Positions 1 to 12,489 of a DNA stretch of 64,000 nt are shown in pieces. Every line of letters starts with the position of its first letter. The stretch's first letter is position 1. The translations under genes were made by a program, and so were the position numbers. The stretch comes from Pieris napi. Its lineage: Eukaryota; Arthropoda; Insecta; Lepidoptera; Pieridae. The stretch spans positions 10,252,501 through 10,316,500 of the forward strand of contig NC_062250.1 of NCBI RefSeq assembly GCF_905475465.1, given 5' to 3'. Below the pieces are notes generated by a model. It saw only the letters and a list, made by a program, of their open reading frames with translations, was not told the DNA's origin and ran no database searches.

Positions 1-1239
1 TACGACACATTTTCTCACTTTTACCGATTCGACGATATAAGATCTGAATTTTAATGTCATCTTCTGTATAATTCATAGCGTGAACCTTGTTAGGCCCATA
101 TAAGGTGACAAGTTATTGTCCATTATGATATCTAATATTATTGAAATGCCCGTATATAATGCTTATTAACTGACTTTAATTAGAGCCCGGGCGACCCGGA
201 CTCAACGGGAGACACCGATCCCACCAGACCTTGTTTAAGTAAATTAAGTGCTTTTTTTAGGAAAGGAGAGAAGATACTTCCCTGCTGCTTAGATTCTCGG
301 CCATAGATGTGCGTCGCGTGAGTGATAGGCTCTTAGATGTGTTATTCATATAAAGAATGACTATATAAATGTATTAAAGAAAAGCTGTGTAAAATGGCTT
401 ACTATAAAGTTAACGATTATCTAGTTGATAGAAGGGCCTGGGACTAGTGCTAGACAGGCTACTTCTAATTAATTTGCGATATTTGTTTTAAAATAAGTGT
501 TTGATGATTTGCTATTTTAAAAGAGTACCGAGAGTTTTGTTTACGCCGGCTTTTTGTCTCGGCATCCACCCTCTGTCTTCTTTGCCGGTGAGTAGGAATG
601 CCTACCTATTCAAATTTAATGACGTGAAATACGTGATACCTGTATATTATATTCCATAATAAACATATTTTATTTTATAAAAGGTGGCATGGAAGTCTGT
701 AATAATAGGATCTCAATTCCTTAGATTTCGTTTTTAAATAATCTCCTCCCATTATTTAATGACGCCTGAATCATGTATTGTAACTTCCTAGATAACATGA
801 TCAGATTTAATAGAATGATAGTATTATTTAAAAAAATCCTCGATTTTTTAAGTCTTCAAATTGTATATGTTATTTAGTTTTGTTGTGCTTTTGGAAAGCA
901 CAATGTCGAGCTGATGAAGATATATTATTTCAAACTTAAATTCGATCGTATTGTCAGAACGCACCGTTTTTTTACCTCCGTGACCCTAACATATGTTCCG
1001 AAAAGTATTTACCGAAAGCTTATCATTAATCACTTTTTATCGCACGGTTGTTAAAAGCTAATCTTAATGGCTTCTCGGCCATATTTGTTAGACATTGGAT
1101 ACGACCACAAGGGTGAAATTTCTAAGGCAAGAAATACGAATTTCACTTGTTTAATAAGCCTCAATATCTCCATTGGACTTTGTCCATTCAGTTCTTGGCT
1201 TCTAGGAGTATAAAAACAAAAGCAATCCGCTGAATTATT
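1..1239. other. No gene seen
   Basis: Mostly AT-rich with one GC-richer patch at about 180-240. No coding frame, RNA gene or repeat I recognise. Confidence 0.5.
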
Positions 1240-1870
1240 CTATTGTTTTCATCATGAAAGCCCTTTGTACCTGGTTCTACAAGAACATAACCCCTTTCAA
1301 TTGACTATACAGCTTAATGATACAGCATACACGTGCAAGAATAACTTTCGACTGATCCAAGACCTTTTTATTCCTCTTACACTTAAGCAAAATTTTATGT
1401 CCCTCTCTGGCGGTGGTTTTGATTTGTGTTCCCTAGACAATCTAATTCTTGAAACTCCTACTCATAAAACTGAATTCTTTACTCCTCCTTTACTGTGCAA
1501 AGTATCCTGCTATGGAATTCCTTACCTATTGATATCAGACGAGCTCAGTCTTTAAATTTTATTAAAAATCTTCTTTTTGATCATTTTTCTCCTGCCTCGT
1601 AGCTACTACTTATATACTATATTAATTAAGTTTAGATTTTACTTTAGTTATAGGTAGTGTTATGTTATTATGAGTTTTTTTTTGTTAATTATTTATGCAC
1701 TTCTTGTACTTTACCCGCTGTAGGTGTTTCTTTTTTTATTGTGCCTTATTAGGGTTGTCTGAAAGGAATCGCTTGTTAGCAATAAGGCCGTCCGTTGCGT
1801 AACTTATGTAACCTGGTTTTTCTATATGTTTTATTTTGTAAAAGGTAACGAAGTGTAAATATTTATTTTA
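1240..1870 (+). mobile_element. LINE relic, reverse-transcriptase C-terminus plus 3' tail
   Basis: Around 1509-1606 the frame LWNSLPIDIRRAQSLNFIKN then LLFDHFSPAS and TAG is a typical CR1/Jockey-like LINE C-terminus. The 96-codon ORF at 1265-1555 is partly this relic out of frame, so frameshifts are present. The 3' tail at about 1755-1795 carries the atcgct..agcaataaggccg hairpin shared with copies at 27.5, 29.6 and 30.4 kb. Confidence 0.7.
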
Positions 1871-2353
1871 TTATAAATAGGAATTTTCTGTCAATGTCTG
1901 GGGATTTATCTTTCCCAAGAACGATATCTCAGCTTCTTCAAGAGTTTTCCAACTTAATGCGCAGTGCGTCGTTTCCGTAAATTGTCGACTTGCGATGAAT
2001 TTTAGATTCAGCTTCTCCGAGCTATTCCGATTCTTGTAACGTCCATATATTTTGTAAACCGGCTTCTATAGATGTTGCATTACGTGAATCGTAAGTGGCA
2101 TCGTTAGAAGACGTTTTAGAAAGGTGTTTCGAGGAAAAATGTAAATCGAATGTACGCTAGCGGGATTAGAGTTATGGGTCACTTGACCCTAGGTTAGCCT
2201 GAGGAATATAAAATAGGCTAAATGTTGAATAAATATGCCATTCGGTGCGTTTTCGAGGCACGTACCGTCGTTTATTATCCAGTAATGTCTTGGTGATTTT
2301 ACGGAAATGTTTTATTTGCTGGCGATGTTTTAATACTTTTTGTTTAAGAAAAC

Positions 2354-2562
2354 CCAGTGGCTACTACGAACTTTTTGGACTCAGATTTCTGTATCTGTTT
2401 CCTGACGTGTCTGTTCCTGTGCTGTTTGCTTTTGTCTCTTAGGTATGCCGGTTTTCCTCCACCGTACGAAAGATTGTCCGTTTCTCTCACAGACAGAACC
2501 ATTGGTGCACAGCTTGGGTTTGAACCGACGACCTCAGGGATTTCGGGTCGCACTCTCAAGCC
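2354..2562 (-). mobile_element. tRNA-derived SINE (family S), diverged
   Basis: On the minus strand it reads a box B-like GGTTCAAACCC followed by tgtgcaccaatgg, as in the other copies. The tail is diverged. It ends just before the Helitron starting at 2583. Confidence 0.7.
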
Positions 2563-2582
2563 TGGCTTCTGTCTTTATCTTA

Positions 2583-2911
2583 TCTATAAAATTCTCGTGT
2601 CACAATGTTAGTTACCATACTCCTCCGTAACGGCTCAACCGATTTTTATCAAATTTTATATGCATATTAAGCTTACTTAAAAAATGGATAGTATTATACC
2701 CCTATTTCTCATACTCCTAAGTGATAAGAGTTGTCTACCCCTAACATATAATATGCCATCAAAAAATACATACAACCCTAAATTTTTACCCCTCTACGAT
2801 TAATCCCTATTTTTTATTATAGTAGATAGTTATTTTTATTGAACTAAAAAATATTTCATAGAAATAATATACTTAGGTACATGGCTAAACAACGTTTGCC
2901 GGGTCAGCTAG
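2583..2911 (+). mobile_element. Non-autonomous Helitron (family D), complete
   Basis: Begins TCTATAAAATTCTCGTGTCA and ends gggtcagCTAG; the flanks are A on the left and T on the right, the Helitron insertion rule. Body shares catactcctccg..acggctcaacc and cccctattttttattatag with copies at 6.9, 7.8 and 34.4 kb. Confidence 0.75.
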
Positions 2912-3364
2912 TTTCCGTATAAAACTTGGTAAAGGTAGTCGAAATTTTCGAGCGTCAAAGTGTAACAAGTTATAAGCGTAACGTTGTTAGGTATCTATGC
3001 TAGCTTTAAGTTTTCAAAGAACTGCAATATAACTCGTTTCAAGGAACCCTTTGAAACGCAAGCGTTTTAAAGTTATAGAGAATTTTTATTTTATAAAAGT
3101 TCTTTGGTAACCTAATAGCTAATCAATACCGGATTGCATAGAGAGATGATATATTGAAAGATATATATACCTTATATAAAGCGACTACAAATAAAAAAGA
3201 TGGACACCGCGTAGGTAGTTTCCTAAAACGTCCAAGACCTAATATAATGAGATTAGAGTTAAGGTATTGGGAGACTGGTTTCCAAACTAGGTAAGAATCT
3301 GTGATATAGATTACCAAGCTTCCATTTCACAGCAGTCATGAGTGGTAACAAAAAGTACATTCTT

Positions 3365-3725
3365 ATATGAGGAAGAAATGTTATAATGAGCGTCTGAAAG
3401 CACTTGACCTTACTGATTTAGGAAGTAGGAGATTACGAGGAAATCTCATTGAAACCTATTAAATCCTCACTGGCCACTATAATGTTCCAGGAACTGAGAA
3501 GCTCTTTATTTTAAGTGAAAATACACATTTGAGGGGTAGTTCCTTAAAACTTAAGATCACTCAACATAACACAAATTTCCTAAAGAACTTTCTCCCAAAC
3601 CGAGTAGTGGCCGACTGGAATAGGCTTCCGGAAAGTATAATCAGTGCACCATCGTTGAACACCTTTAAAAATAGATTGGATAATTTCTCCAAATCTCAAA
3701 ATACACGCGCATCAGCTTATTAAAA
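3365..3725 (+). mobile_element. LINE relic, RT C-terminus (CR1/L2-like)
   Basis: Reads RLKALDLTDLGSRRLRGNLI, a stop, ILTGHYNVPG, then FLPNRVVADWNRLPESIISA and PSLNTFKNRLDNF. This order is the conserved LINE RT tail. One stop codon is internal. Dead copy. Confidence 0.75.
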
Positions 3726-5024
3726 GCTGCCAGTGTGTTAATATACATAATAATAATAATATGGGTAGCCAAACAAATGTAACGTCTTAGAAAAGGAAAG
3801 AAAAACAAAACAATAATGGTCTTATATACAACATTGTTTAAGATCGAAGTCGTAGGAGAACAAAAACATGCGTCTCAATTCCTTTATCCGTCGTAGGTCC
3901 TCTAATTACGACGAAATATAATATTGTCTTGTTAGGAAAAACATATTTGAACACTGAGGCAGCACATAGCTTGTGTTTTCGTACAATTTATTTTAACAAT
4001 GAGCTTATTAAATGAATATTTCTATTTTGTTAGTCATGCCCAAAGGGAATGTTATGTTCTCGAAATGTTGTTTAATAACTAAAATGAGATGTTATTCGTA
4101 TTTTAAAAACAATTCTAATACGTATTTTAATTGGAAAGCACATGAAGATAATTATACAATTTGTTTGATAAATACCCTCAAGGTTATAAGGCTAAATATG
4201 AATAAACTGGGAAATTATTTTGTTGATGAAAAACAAAAGAATATATGTATATCGCTGATGGATTATACCATAGCCTATTCATAGCATATTCTTCATAGCT
4301 TTTATAAATATCTTTGTGTTCTTCTTATTCTTAGGTTCTTTGGAAGCATTTCCACCTCGGATATCAAAAAAAAAAAAAAAGGTTCTTTGGAAGTTGGTAG
4401 CGCGCTGTATTAGTCCATTGCCCATGCAAGACACACATTTGTGTTTAGATATTCTAAGTATCTTCATGGGCGGTTTTATTTTAAAAAAAAAGAAATTCAG
4501 CGGTAATTATACTGATATCTTATATTCCATAATTACATTTTTTTTTAAATATTTTTTTTTAATTTTAAATCGGGTTACACAAGTTCCAACTTAGTCACGA
4601 AGGCGGTCAAATTCCTATGAATACATGTCACTTAGGTAATTGATGTTATACTTAACATTAATATTTGTATGTAATTGCTAAATGTTTCTTGTAACAGTAG
4701 GAAAATTTACAAACTCCGATTTCCGAGCATTGAATTGTAGTTTTGAAAACAAAACACGAATTACTACGAACACGAGTGTAAATATTGCGATGACGCATTT
4801 GAAGATAAGATTTCATTTATGCTATTTTTCGGACACAAAAGAAAAATATTTTTGCTAAATTTACATAAACTTATTATGAATCATTTACCAGTGGGATAAT
4901 TCTATGGGTGAAATCAGTTCGGTAGTTGATTTTATCGTGTTCAAACAACGCGGCCGGGGCACTTTATTTAATTATGTAAGGGCTATAAATTAAATGTCTG
5001 CCGTATTTAATTTTACAACACCAT
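3726..5024. other. No gene seen apart from the micro-insertion
   Basis: Open frames of about 90 codons at 4012 and 4316 have AT-biased composition and no family resemblance. I treat them as chance. Confidence 0.5.
4334..4393 (+). mobile_element. 34-bp poly(A) micro-insertion with 13-bp target duplication
   Basis: GGTTCTTTGGAAG at 4334-4346 and again at 4381-4393 flank 19 nt plus A15 (4347-4380). This is the signature of target-primed reverse transcription of a nearly fully truncated RNA. Confidence 0.75.
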
Positions 5025-5240
5025 ACAATGCGCGGACGGGATGAGTATTTGGAAAAACTGATCATGATTGGTTACACAGAAGGCAAAAGATCACGTGGCC
5101 GTTGACCAACCAGATGGACCGATCAATTGAGACTCATCGTCCTTTAAACTATACACTGTTATATAAGAGAGGGGCCGGAAAAAACCAGTGGAAAAAGATA
5201 GTCCGTTCCAGAAGATTCCTTGCTGTGTACGTACCCCACT
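5025..5240 (+). mobile_element. LINE relic, RT C-terminus (RTE/Craft-like)
   Basis: Frame reads EYLEKLIMIGYTEGKRSRGR, a stop, then PTRWTDQ, followed by a diverged W..IVR segment. The G(K/R)RSRGR.PTRW.D pattern is a common insect LINE RT tail. Degenerate. Confidence 0.7.
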
Positions 5241-5397
5241 CATGCAAATCGAGATTGTATGAAATTGGTCACGTGACCTATGAGTTGCGAGTACGGATTA
5301 TTATTGATTTTTTAAATTACTATATAACATAAGCTAGTGTTACCCTCTTTATAAAAAAACAAACCACTAACTGCAGTGTTAAAATATTATTTCTATA

Positions 5398-5436
5398 GTC
5401 TCCTTCCGTGTTTACGCTGTGATGAAAGGTGACAGA
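5398..5436. repeat. Short palindromic repeat, family J copy 1
   Basis: Interrupted palindrome of the form ctccttccgt...atgaaaggtgac, resembling 53310-53356 and 54318-54366. Short and imperfect. Confidence 0.4.
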
Positions 5437-5869
5437 TAAATACTTTGAAATTAGAATGTTCTTAACGGTAAGGTCTACAAAAGACTAGGCGGTATGGGCG
5501 AAAGACTATGAGCGTGCGCCATTAGCGAAAAAAAAAGTAAGGTCTCTGAAATATATAACAAGTAACAATGCACCTCGCTATTGCGGTGTTCCTTTACAGA
5601 TGTGTTAATTTATTGTAAAATTATATTCATAAATATACTTTCATCACTACAAGTTGAATGTTCTGTTGGTCGCAATTAGTCGTGGCTAGCCTTGTGCGAT
5701 TCGTAGAATTGTAAATCTGAAGTGGAGTCGGATATTATTTTTAAATTTAAAACTGATTTGACAACTTATTGATTTGTTGATTGATTTTTGCATATTTATC
5801 TTTGATTATACTAATATTATTAATAATAGATGCACTCGTGAACTTCCTATCACTTACATATATGTCAAA

Positions 5870-6054
5870 ACGTAACACGTAATAGCTTATTTTTCTTTAC
5901 TTATTATTTATATTTTCCACTGTTTAAAACTTCTCTAGACTTCCACAAATAATTCAAGACCAAAATTAACCAAACCGGTCCAGCCGTTTTCGAGGTTTAG
6001 CGAGACTAACGAACAGCAATTCATTTTTATATATATAGATAGATAGATAGATAT
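5870..6054 (-). mobile_element. Helitron-like fragment, family F
   Basis: On the minus strand it begins TCTATCTATATATATAAAAA with a GATA-type microsatellite, then gaattgctgttcgttagtct and gaaaacggctggaccgg. Homologous to 19950-20285 and 33070-33330. The 3' end is not found. Confidence 0.6.
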
Positions 6055-6248
6055 CATATGGTAATAGGTGTTTATTATTCTAGCGGTTGGATGTTGATTT
6101 TTTAAATTTTTGGACATAAATTATAGCCTGCGATAGTACTTCATTCTAATCGTTAATGAATCTAGAATTTCGTAGGGATTTAGTTTAAATCAAATAACGC
6201 AAACGTAAGCACATACTTACTAGGAAAGATTATGAGATTGTACGTTCT

Positions 6249-6491
6249 GCCCTGCGATTCTGTAACTTACTTCACGAACTCACACAGCGGTTTTTGCATC
6301 GGCGGTCGCTCTCAAATCAGTCCTGAAGCAGTCATTTTATGATTTGGCATTCTAATAAACAATAAACTACAAGCTCCCACCTTTTCAAAATGCCAAATCA
6401 TAAAATGACTGCTTCACGACTGATTTGAGAGCGACCGCCGATGCGAAAACCGCTGTGTGAGTTCGTGAAGTGAGTTACAGAATCGCAGGGC
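6249..6491. mobile_element. Foldback MITE, copy 1
   Basis: Left arm GCCCTGCGATTCTGTAAC and right arm GTTACAGAATCGCAGGGC close an imperfect hairpin of arms about 100 bp around a roughly 40-bp loop containing taataaacaataaactac. A second copy is at 10825-11071. Confidence 0.85.
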
Positions 6492-6904
6492 TGGACCGCT
6501 CACCGCTGCCGGAAACATCACTTTGCTGTGTATTCGACTGGCACTGTACAGCTTCAACACGTTCCCATTCCCCGTTTATTCGCAGCTTAATGTTTTTCTC
6601 GACTATAGAGACCTATTTGAGAAGCGTATTAAAATATACATAGAAAAGATTAATGAATGGCAAAAGGTTTCCTGGTAAATTTATAAAAATCACGTGATTT
6701 GGCCGCAAATCAAAAGATAAAATGCAGGCCTTGAATAAACCTTTATCGAAGGGTATATTCGGTACATTGGAACGGGAACGAAACCTCCTGCACTGGTAGA
6801 TACGTCTCGTACGAACTTAATCTTATCGCATTTCACCTCTAACCTGTCACTAGATAGTCCTATCTTTACAACTACGTACGTAATCAAATATTGCATTTAT
6901 TATT

Positions 6905-7290
6905 ATATATATTTGTTCCCATACTCCTCCGAAATGGCTCAACCGACTCTTATGAATTTTTTTATGCATATTCAGTAAGTTTGAAAATCGGCTACTATCT
7001 AGATATCTTTCAAACCCCTAAACGTTAAGGGTGGTCCCAAATTTTTTATTTTTTAGTTACAATTTTTTGTTTTTATATTTTTGATTTTTAATTTTTATGA
7101 TACAGCATACAAAAATACATACAATCCTTAATTTTCACCTCTACGATCAAACCCTACTTTTTATTTCTTAGTTAAAATCTTATGACTTTAACTTTGAGGT
7201 TTATATAGTGAAAAATTCACAGAAAAACCTAAAAAATCACATTAAGGAGAATCGAACTTCGCGGGGTTAGCATTTGCCACTAAAATTATA
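6905..7290 (+). mobile_element. Helitron-like element, family D, diverged
   Basis: Shares catactcctccgaaatggctc, tatgatacagcatacaaaaa and the cacctctacgatcaaaccct block with 2583-2911. Neither TC start nor CTAG end is clean. Confidence 0.6.
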
Positions 7291-7827
7291 AGTTAAACAA
7301 AAGAATACGGTACTTGAGAAATCAAGTAAATTTTGTGAATTTCAGTTTTAGTAAAAAGTTAGAATCGACACAAATATTTAATGTACCCTTAACTTAAATT
7401 AATACTAAGAAATTTACAGAAATTTCTTTAGATTATCTTTGTACTTGAGTAATGACGGCCTTTCAAGGAGTGATTCTTTGACGTCACCTATCGCGAGTGT
7501 GTAGTTCTGATAACTGTTCAAACATTATTGATACGTGACGGTTATTTAACCCAAAATTCCTGAGAATAGAACAGAATAGACGTGACATCTTTTTATTTCC
7601 TATTGTTTTGTTCTACGGTGCGAATTCTTAATAAGTTATGCCTCTGCAGCTCGGTCTACGTGACCATATTTGTTCATTGCTTGTGTCCGAGTCATACACA
7701 TTAATCGGCTAAAAGTTTTTATCTCTTTAGTTACTAGATTAGGTGAATTTCGTGTAATTTTTTGTGACATTTTCTATAACTTAAAAATTATATTAGCAAC
7801 ATATATCATTATTATTATACATTAATA

Positions 7828-8049
7828 CTAGCCGACCAGACAATTTTTTTTTGCCATCTAAATTATTTCTAAGAAACATTGTTTTAGTGCAATAAAAATA
7901 ACTATCTACTTTTGGGGTGGATCTCTTAGGGGTTTGAAATATAGATAGTAGCCGATTCTCATACTAACTGAATATGCATAAAAATTTCATAGGAATCGAT
8001 CGAGCCGTTTCGGAGGAGTATGGGAACGAACATTGTGACACGAGAATTA
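7828..8049 (-). mobile_element. Helitron-like element, family D, interrupted at its 5' end
   Basis: On the minus strand it starts in ttctcgtgtcacaatgttcg, passes catactcctccgaaacggct and ends ggtcggCTAG before T (CTAG at 7829-7832 approximately). Its 5' terminus abuts the next Helitron exactly. Confidence 0.65.
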
Positions 8050-8599
8050 TCTATACATATAAAAGAAAGTCGTGTTTGTTACAACACTTATAACTCGAGA
8101 ACGGCTGGACCGATTACCATGGTTTTTGATTTGTTGGATTTTTTTCCGTCCCGAATAGCAGAATAAGCAATACAATATCGGATAAGTTATCGAATAACAA
8201 TAAATAAATAAATTAATTTTACGATTGCAAAAACCATATGGTGCCATCTCTTGACAAAACTTCGCATCATTTTACGTCGAATTCGTGTCAGTTCAAGAAA
8301 TTCCGATCTTGAGGTGAATAAGGAGATGCATAACCATGCTTTGATCCTGATCAAAAGATGTTGCATATCAGAAAGTGCTTAACATGCAGTATCGCCATAT
8401 TGACGCTAGAGAGAAGATGCCTAATGTGTAAAACTGCCATTCTTCTTTCGCAATGGCAAGCAATAAAACATTTCTGTATTTGCAAAAGAGTTGTATTAAT
8501 GTAATACTTAACATTAATGAAATCCTAAAATAAGGTAAATTAAAGTAACAACTATATTATAAGGTTGTAGGGCGGAACGAAGTTAGCCAGGTCAGCTAG
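8050..8599 (+). mobile_element. Non-autonomous Helitron, complete, 550 bp
   Basis: Begins TCTATACATATAAAAGAAAG and ends aggtcagCTAG, set between A (8049) and T (8600). The 5' region reads cgagaacggctggaccgatt, a familiar lepidopteran Helitron start. It appears inserted into the 5' end of the minus-strand Helitron at 7828-8049. Confidence 0.8.
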
Positions 8600-9334
8600 T
8601 ATATAAATATAACAATAATAAATTAAAGTACTCGAGTACTATAATAAAGATAACATTAAGTTTATGTTATTATATTAAATATTAGAACACGACTTCTGAT
8701 GGATTGATGGCCTCCTCCAAATTCTTCACTAATATTTTCCAATATATCCTATATAAGGATATTCCCAGGATTGTTCTATAATAATCGTTAATTCAGTAAA
8801 ATTACATAAAACGTAAATTGATAACTATATTTATTCCGGAATCACAATATATTTTATTTATAAATGTTTGGTTTTCAGTTTATCGCGTTCATACAAATGC
8901 GCCCATGTATAGTATTTAGAGATTACAACATATACTAAAAACAGATACTTATCAAAAATCTTCAGTAAAATTATCTATTTTAATCTAAAAACCCGTTATC
9001 AGCCACTATAATGCTAGAATATTGAATAAAAATAATCTTGAACTATAAGGAAGGTCCAACGAATAAATTATTAATGGATTCGAATAAATGTTTTGATCAA
9101 CTGTTTACAACTCGTGTTAATCTTATCGTAGACGGAGTATTTCTTATGAATAGATGATTCAACAATTATTAAAAGGTTATATGTTTGTATATGTATGTAA
9201 TTTTTTTACTAGTTGATAAATATAGGAATTTGTGATTGCTATCTTTTTGTATGAATATTAAATGATAAGCACCGATGTTGAATATCATTTTTGATACCTT
9301 GCGGTTTTAATTATTTGCTATTACCATTATTTTC

Positions 9335-9667
9335 TTTATTCGCGGATGTTTAGAGCGATGTTGGCCTAGTGGCTTCAGCGTGCGATTCTCATACCTGAGG
9401 TCGTAGGTGCGATCCCGGTTGTGCACCAATGGACTTTCTTTCTATGTGCGCATTTAACATTTGGCTAAGGGTGAAGGAAAACATCGTGATGAAACCGACA
9501 TGTCTTAGACACAAAAAGTCGACGGCGTGTGTGAGGCACTGGAGGCTGATCACCTACTTGCCTATTAGATTTAAAAATGATCATGAAACAGATTCAGATA
9601 TCTGAGACCAAGACCTACAGAGGTTGTAGCGCCACTGTTTTATTTTTTATTTTATTCGCGGATGTTT
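9335..9667 (+). mobile_element. tRNA-derived SINE (family S) with 17-bp target duplication
   Basis: Best copy of the family. Box A tggcctagtggc and a box B region (ggtgcgatccc) head the tRNA part, followed by gtgcaccaatggac and the body ending gaggttgtagcgccactg. The direct repeat TTTATTCGCGGATGTTT at 9335-9351 and 9651-9667 flanks it. Box B is mutated from GGTTCGATCCC, so this copy may be weakly transcribed. Confidence 0.9.
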
Positions 9668-9837
9668 GACCTATGCGACTTCTTCAATTCCCCTTGTAAG
9701 TTGTGTGCTGCGATATTGCCGGCTACTCGATTGTGAGGAAGTTGCATGGAGCTGGTTAGCACCGCGCCTTTTTAAGTTCTCATGTTACGTTTGTTGTTAA
9801 GTTTGTAACTATTCTCTCAAAGTTTCCTGACTTAATG

Positions 9838-10035
9838 TGATATCCTGTCGAACCAGCTGCCCACTGAAGTCTTTCCGAACCAATTCGACTTAGGGTCCTT
9901 CAAGAAAATAGCGTACCAATTCTTAAAAGGACGGCAGCACCCTTGCGAGCCTTCTGGCAGTGCGAGTGACCATGGGTTGCGGTATCACTTAACATCATGT
10001 GAGCCTCCTGTCCTTTTGCTACATAAAATAAATAA
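9838..10035 (+). mobile_element. LINE tail, family B
   Basis: Starts aaccagctgcccactgaagt, passes gcgtaccaattcttaaaagg, and ends cacttaacatcatgtgagcc plus an A-rich tail. Other copies show this is the 3' end of a LINE whose RT ends FKKRAYQFLKGRQRTC. Confidence 0.75.
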
Positions 10036-10824
10036 AAATAAATTACTTTATTTGACTCAAAAACATTATATTTTGTACTAACATTTAAATGATCGTAAAC
10101 ATACACTATGCTGCGAATCGTTGCGATACAATATTCATTATGGTTAACATTCTTTATAATATACTTCTATGAGCACTAGCGTTTAAACTAGACCTAGCCT
10201 GTATCTTAACCGCTAGTTTCTTCCAGTGTCATTAAGAAATAGGTTAAGTTGTTTGTCATTAGGTGTTTATTCATGTTATTGTTTATTAATAAACATTTTT
10301 TAGTTTAAACTAAAAAAAGTAAAATATTCTAAAGGAAACTTAAACAAGTCATTTGGTCATGCGAATTGATAGGCGCCGGTCACGTGGTCATGATTGAGTG
10401 TCCTTTAATAATTCTATTGTTGTACTTTTTATGAAACATTGTCTCGTTCAATTATAATGTGGGTTTAATTATGCACAAGGTCGAGTCAATGTCGATATTT
10501 ATAACGCTTTGTATTTTGCCGTCACCAAAATATTTTCACGAATAAATTTGCTGTTTCTATCGCGTCATTTTTATTACACGGGAAGCTCAAGCGAAATTAG
10601 GAAATGTTCCAAGGATCCATGTTCCTGGCTCAGAGATGCTTTGAAATATAAAAAAAACTACCTTAAGGTCACAGCACACATATCAACTCGAAAAGGGATA
10701 GTCACCATATTGCCGTCAACCAGGCGTCAACCTAACGTATACACGTAACCAAAGCGTATCAGTAGCTCCTATACGACAACTCCTCTACAACACCGCGCTT
10801 ACGGCTCGCCGATCGCTGCTGCCT

Positions 10825-11071
10825 CAGCCCTGCGATTCTGTAACTCACTTTTCGAACTCACACAGCGGTTTTCGCATCGGCGGTCGTTCTCAAATCAGTC
10901 GTGAAGCAGTCATTTTATGATTTGGCATTCTGAAAAGGTGGGAGCTTGTAGTTTATTGTTTATTAGAATGCCAAATCATAAAATGACTGCTTCACGGCTG
11001 ATTTGAAAGCGACCGGCGATCCGAAAACCGCTGTGTGAGTTCGAAAAGTGAGTTACAGAATCGCAGGGCTG
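10825..11071. mobile_element. Foldback MITE, copy 2
   Basis: Same arms as 6249-6491 (CAGCCCTGCGATTCTGTAAC and its complement), about 95 percent alike by eye. The loop reads gaaaaggtgggagcttgtag, the reverse complement of the loop in copy 1. Confidence 0.85.
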
Positions 11072-12489
11072 GTCGCGGAAGGGGACAGGGGCAAGAGTGG
11101 CCGAAGAGACGTGAGTTCGGGTACGCGGGATCTGCAAGTTGATCACACACCGCATCGCGGTTCGGAGCCTAGGCGAGGTGATTACGTTACGATTCCGTGT
11201 GCGTTGCAGTATGGAGTTTCATACAAACAATACTGAACGGTTCGAGGTGATATTATGACGATCCCTTTCCGAGTTGATATGTGTGCTGTGACCCTTATCC
11301 ACCCGGGTTAATATAACATCCATTTTACGCGTGGTATTTATTTTACGAAGTTATTTAAACAGATATTAATTAAATGAAGTCAAGCGCAGCGTTTTAAATT
11401 AAATAGTTGTACTGATGAGAATAAAAATCGTGTTTAAAAAGCTTCGGAAATAATGGTAGCAGTGTTGTCATATTGCCGATTCAACGAATTATTGAATGAA
11501 AACCAGTCCTAGAGATATATAAGTATAGATTAATTTAAACAACAATATATTTTGAATGCTTAAAAATGCTAGTATTTATTTTATTAAATTCTTAAGTGGC
11601 TGTAAAAAAGAGTTTTACATTTTCTTAATTGGTCGCAAAGCGCTTATAAGTTAAGTTTTGAAGCTGATAGGCGTTTTCTTCGAAATGTTCGATGAACATA
11701 ATGTTAATAGGCTTTACTAGCTGACTAGTCATAATTTATTTGTACAACGAACCGTGAGGCTTTGAGTTAAATAATTATATTGTTTAATTGTTATTTGATA
11801 CTATAATATGGGTTAATTCAAGCGGCGCTGAATATTTTTTTATTTTTGCAGTAACTTAATACTGATACAATAGAAAACTAAACTAAAAATATAATATATA
11901 ACTAATACTACTACTACTATATATATAATATAACTAATTATAAATAATGCAATTCTTGTGACTTCAGCCAGTGTGTAACTAAATATATCCGTCTCACAAG
12001 CAATAGTGTTTAGGGTGCGAAAAACACGCGTAAATGGTGCTTCTCTGAGTAAGTTCGTACGCGCCCGAGGCACTGCCAGCAATTGCGACCGCTTACCACG
12101 CCGAGTGTGGTTATGTGGCACACGCAGTCCCATATGCATCTTATGGGAGTGCTTTTCAGGTCACATCTCACTTAACATTGGGGCCAAACGTCTGTCCTTG
12201 TAATAAATGTGTATGTCTTTATAATAAATGAATTGTTTTACACGTTTCATTGCAAATTCTAATGCAATTTAAAAATTGTTGGTGTGTTTTTCCAATAGTG
12301 AAATCATTCTTGTTATTGGATGTAATTTAAAATATTGCGCAGTACAAAAAAGCTAACTAAGCTAATTAAAGTCGTGTTCGCTGTCGTTAAAGGGAGTTAC
12401 CGGCGCGGCTGTATGAACATAGTTACGAAACTGAAGGTTCTTAATTAAGTTCTTTTTCTAATAACTATAAGATTGTAATGTATATCATC

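Noticed and set aside
2344..2630. Overlapping 60-84-codon ORFs on both strands
   Set aside because: They fall on a diverged SINE and a Helitron start; no protein family resemblance.
9357..9430. Possible tRNA gene (box A and box B spacing)
   Set aside because: It is the tRNA-derived head of a SINE with its body and target duplication, and it does not fold into a full cloverleaf by eye.
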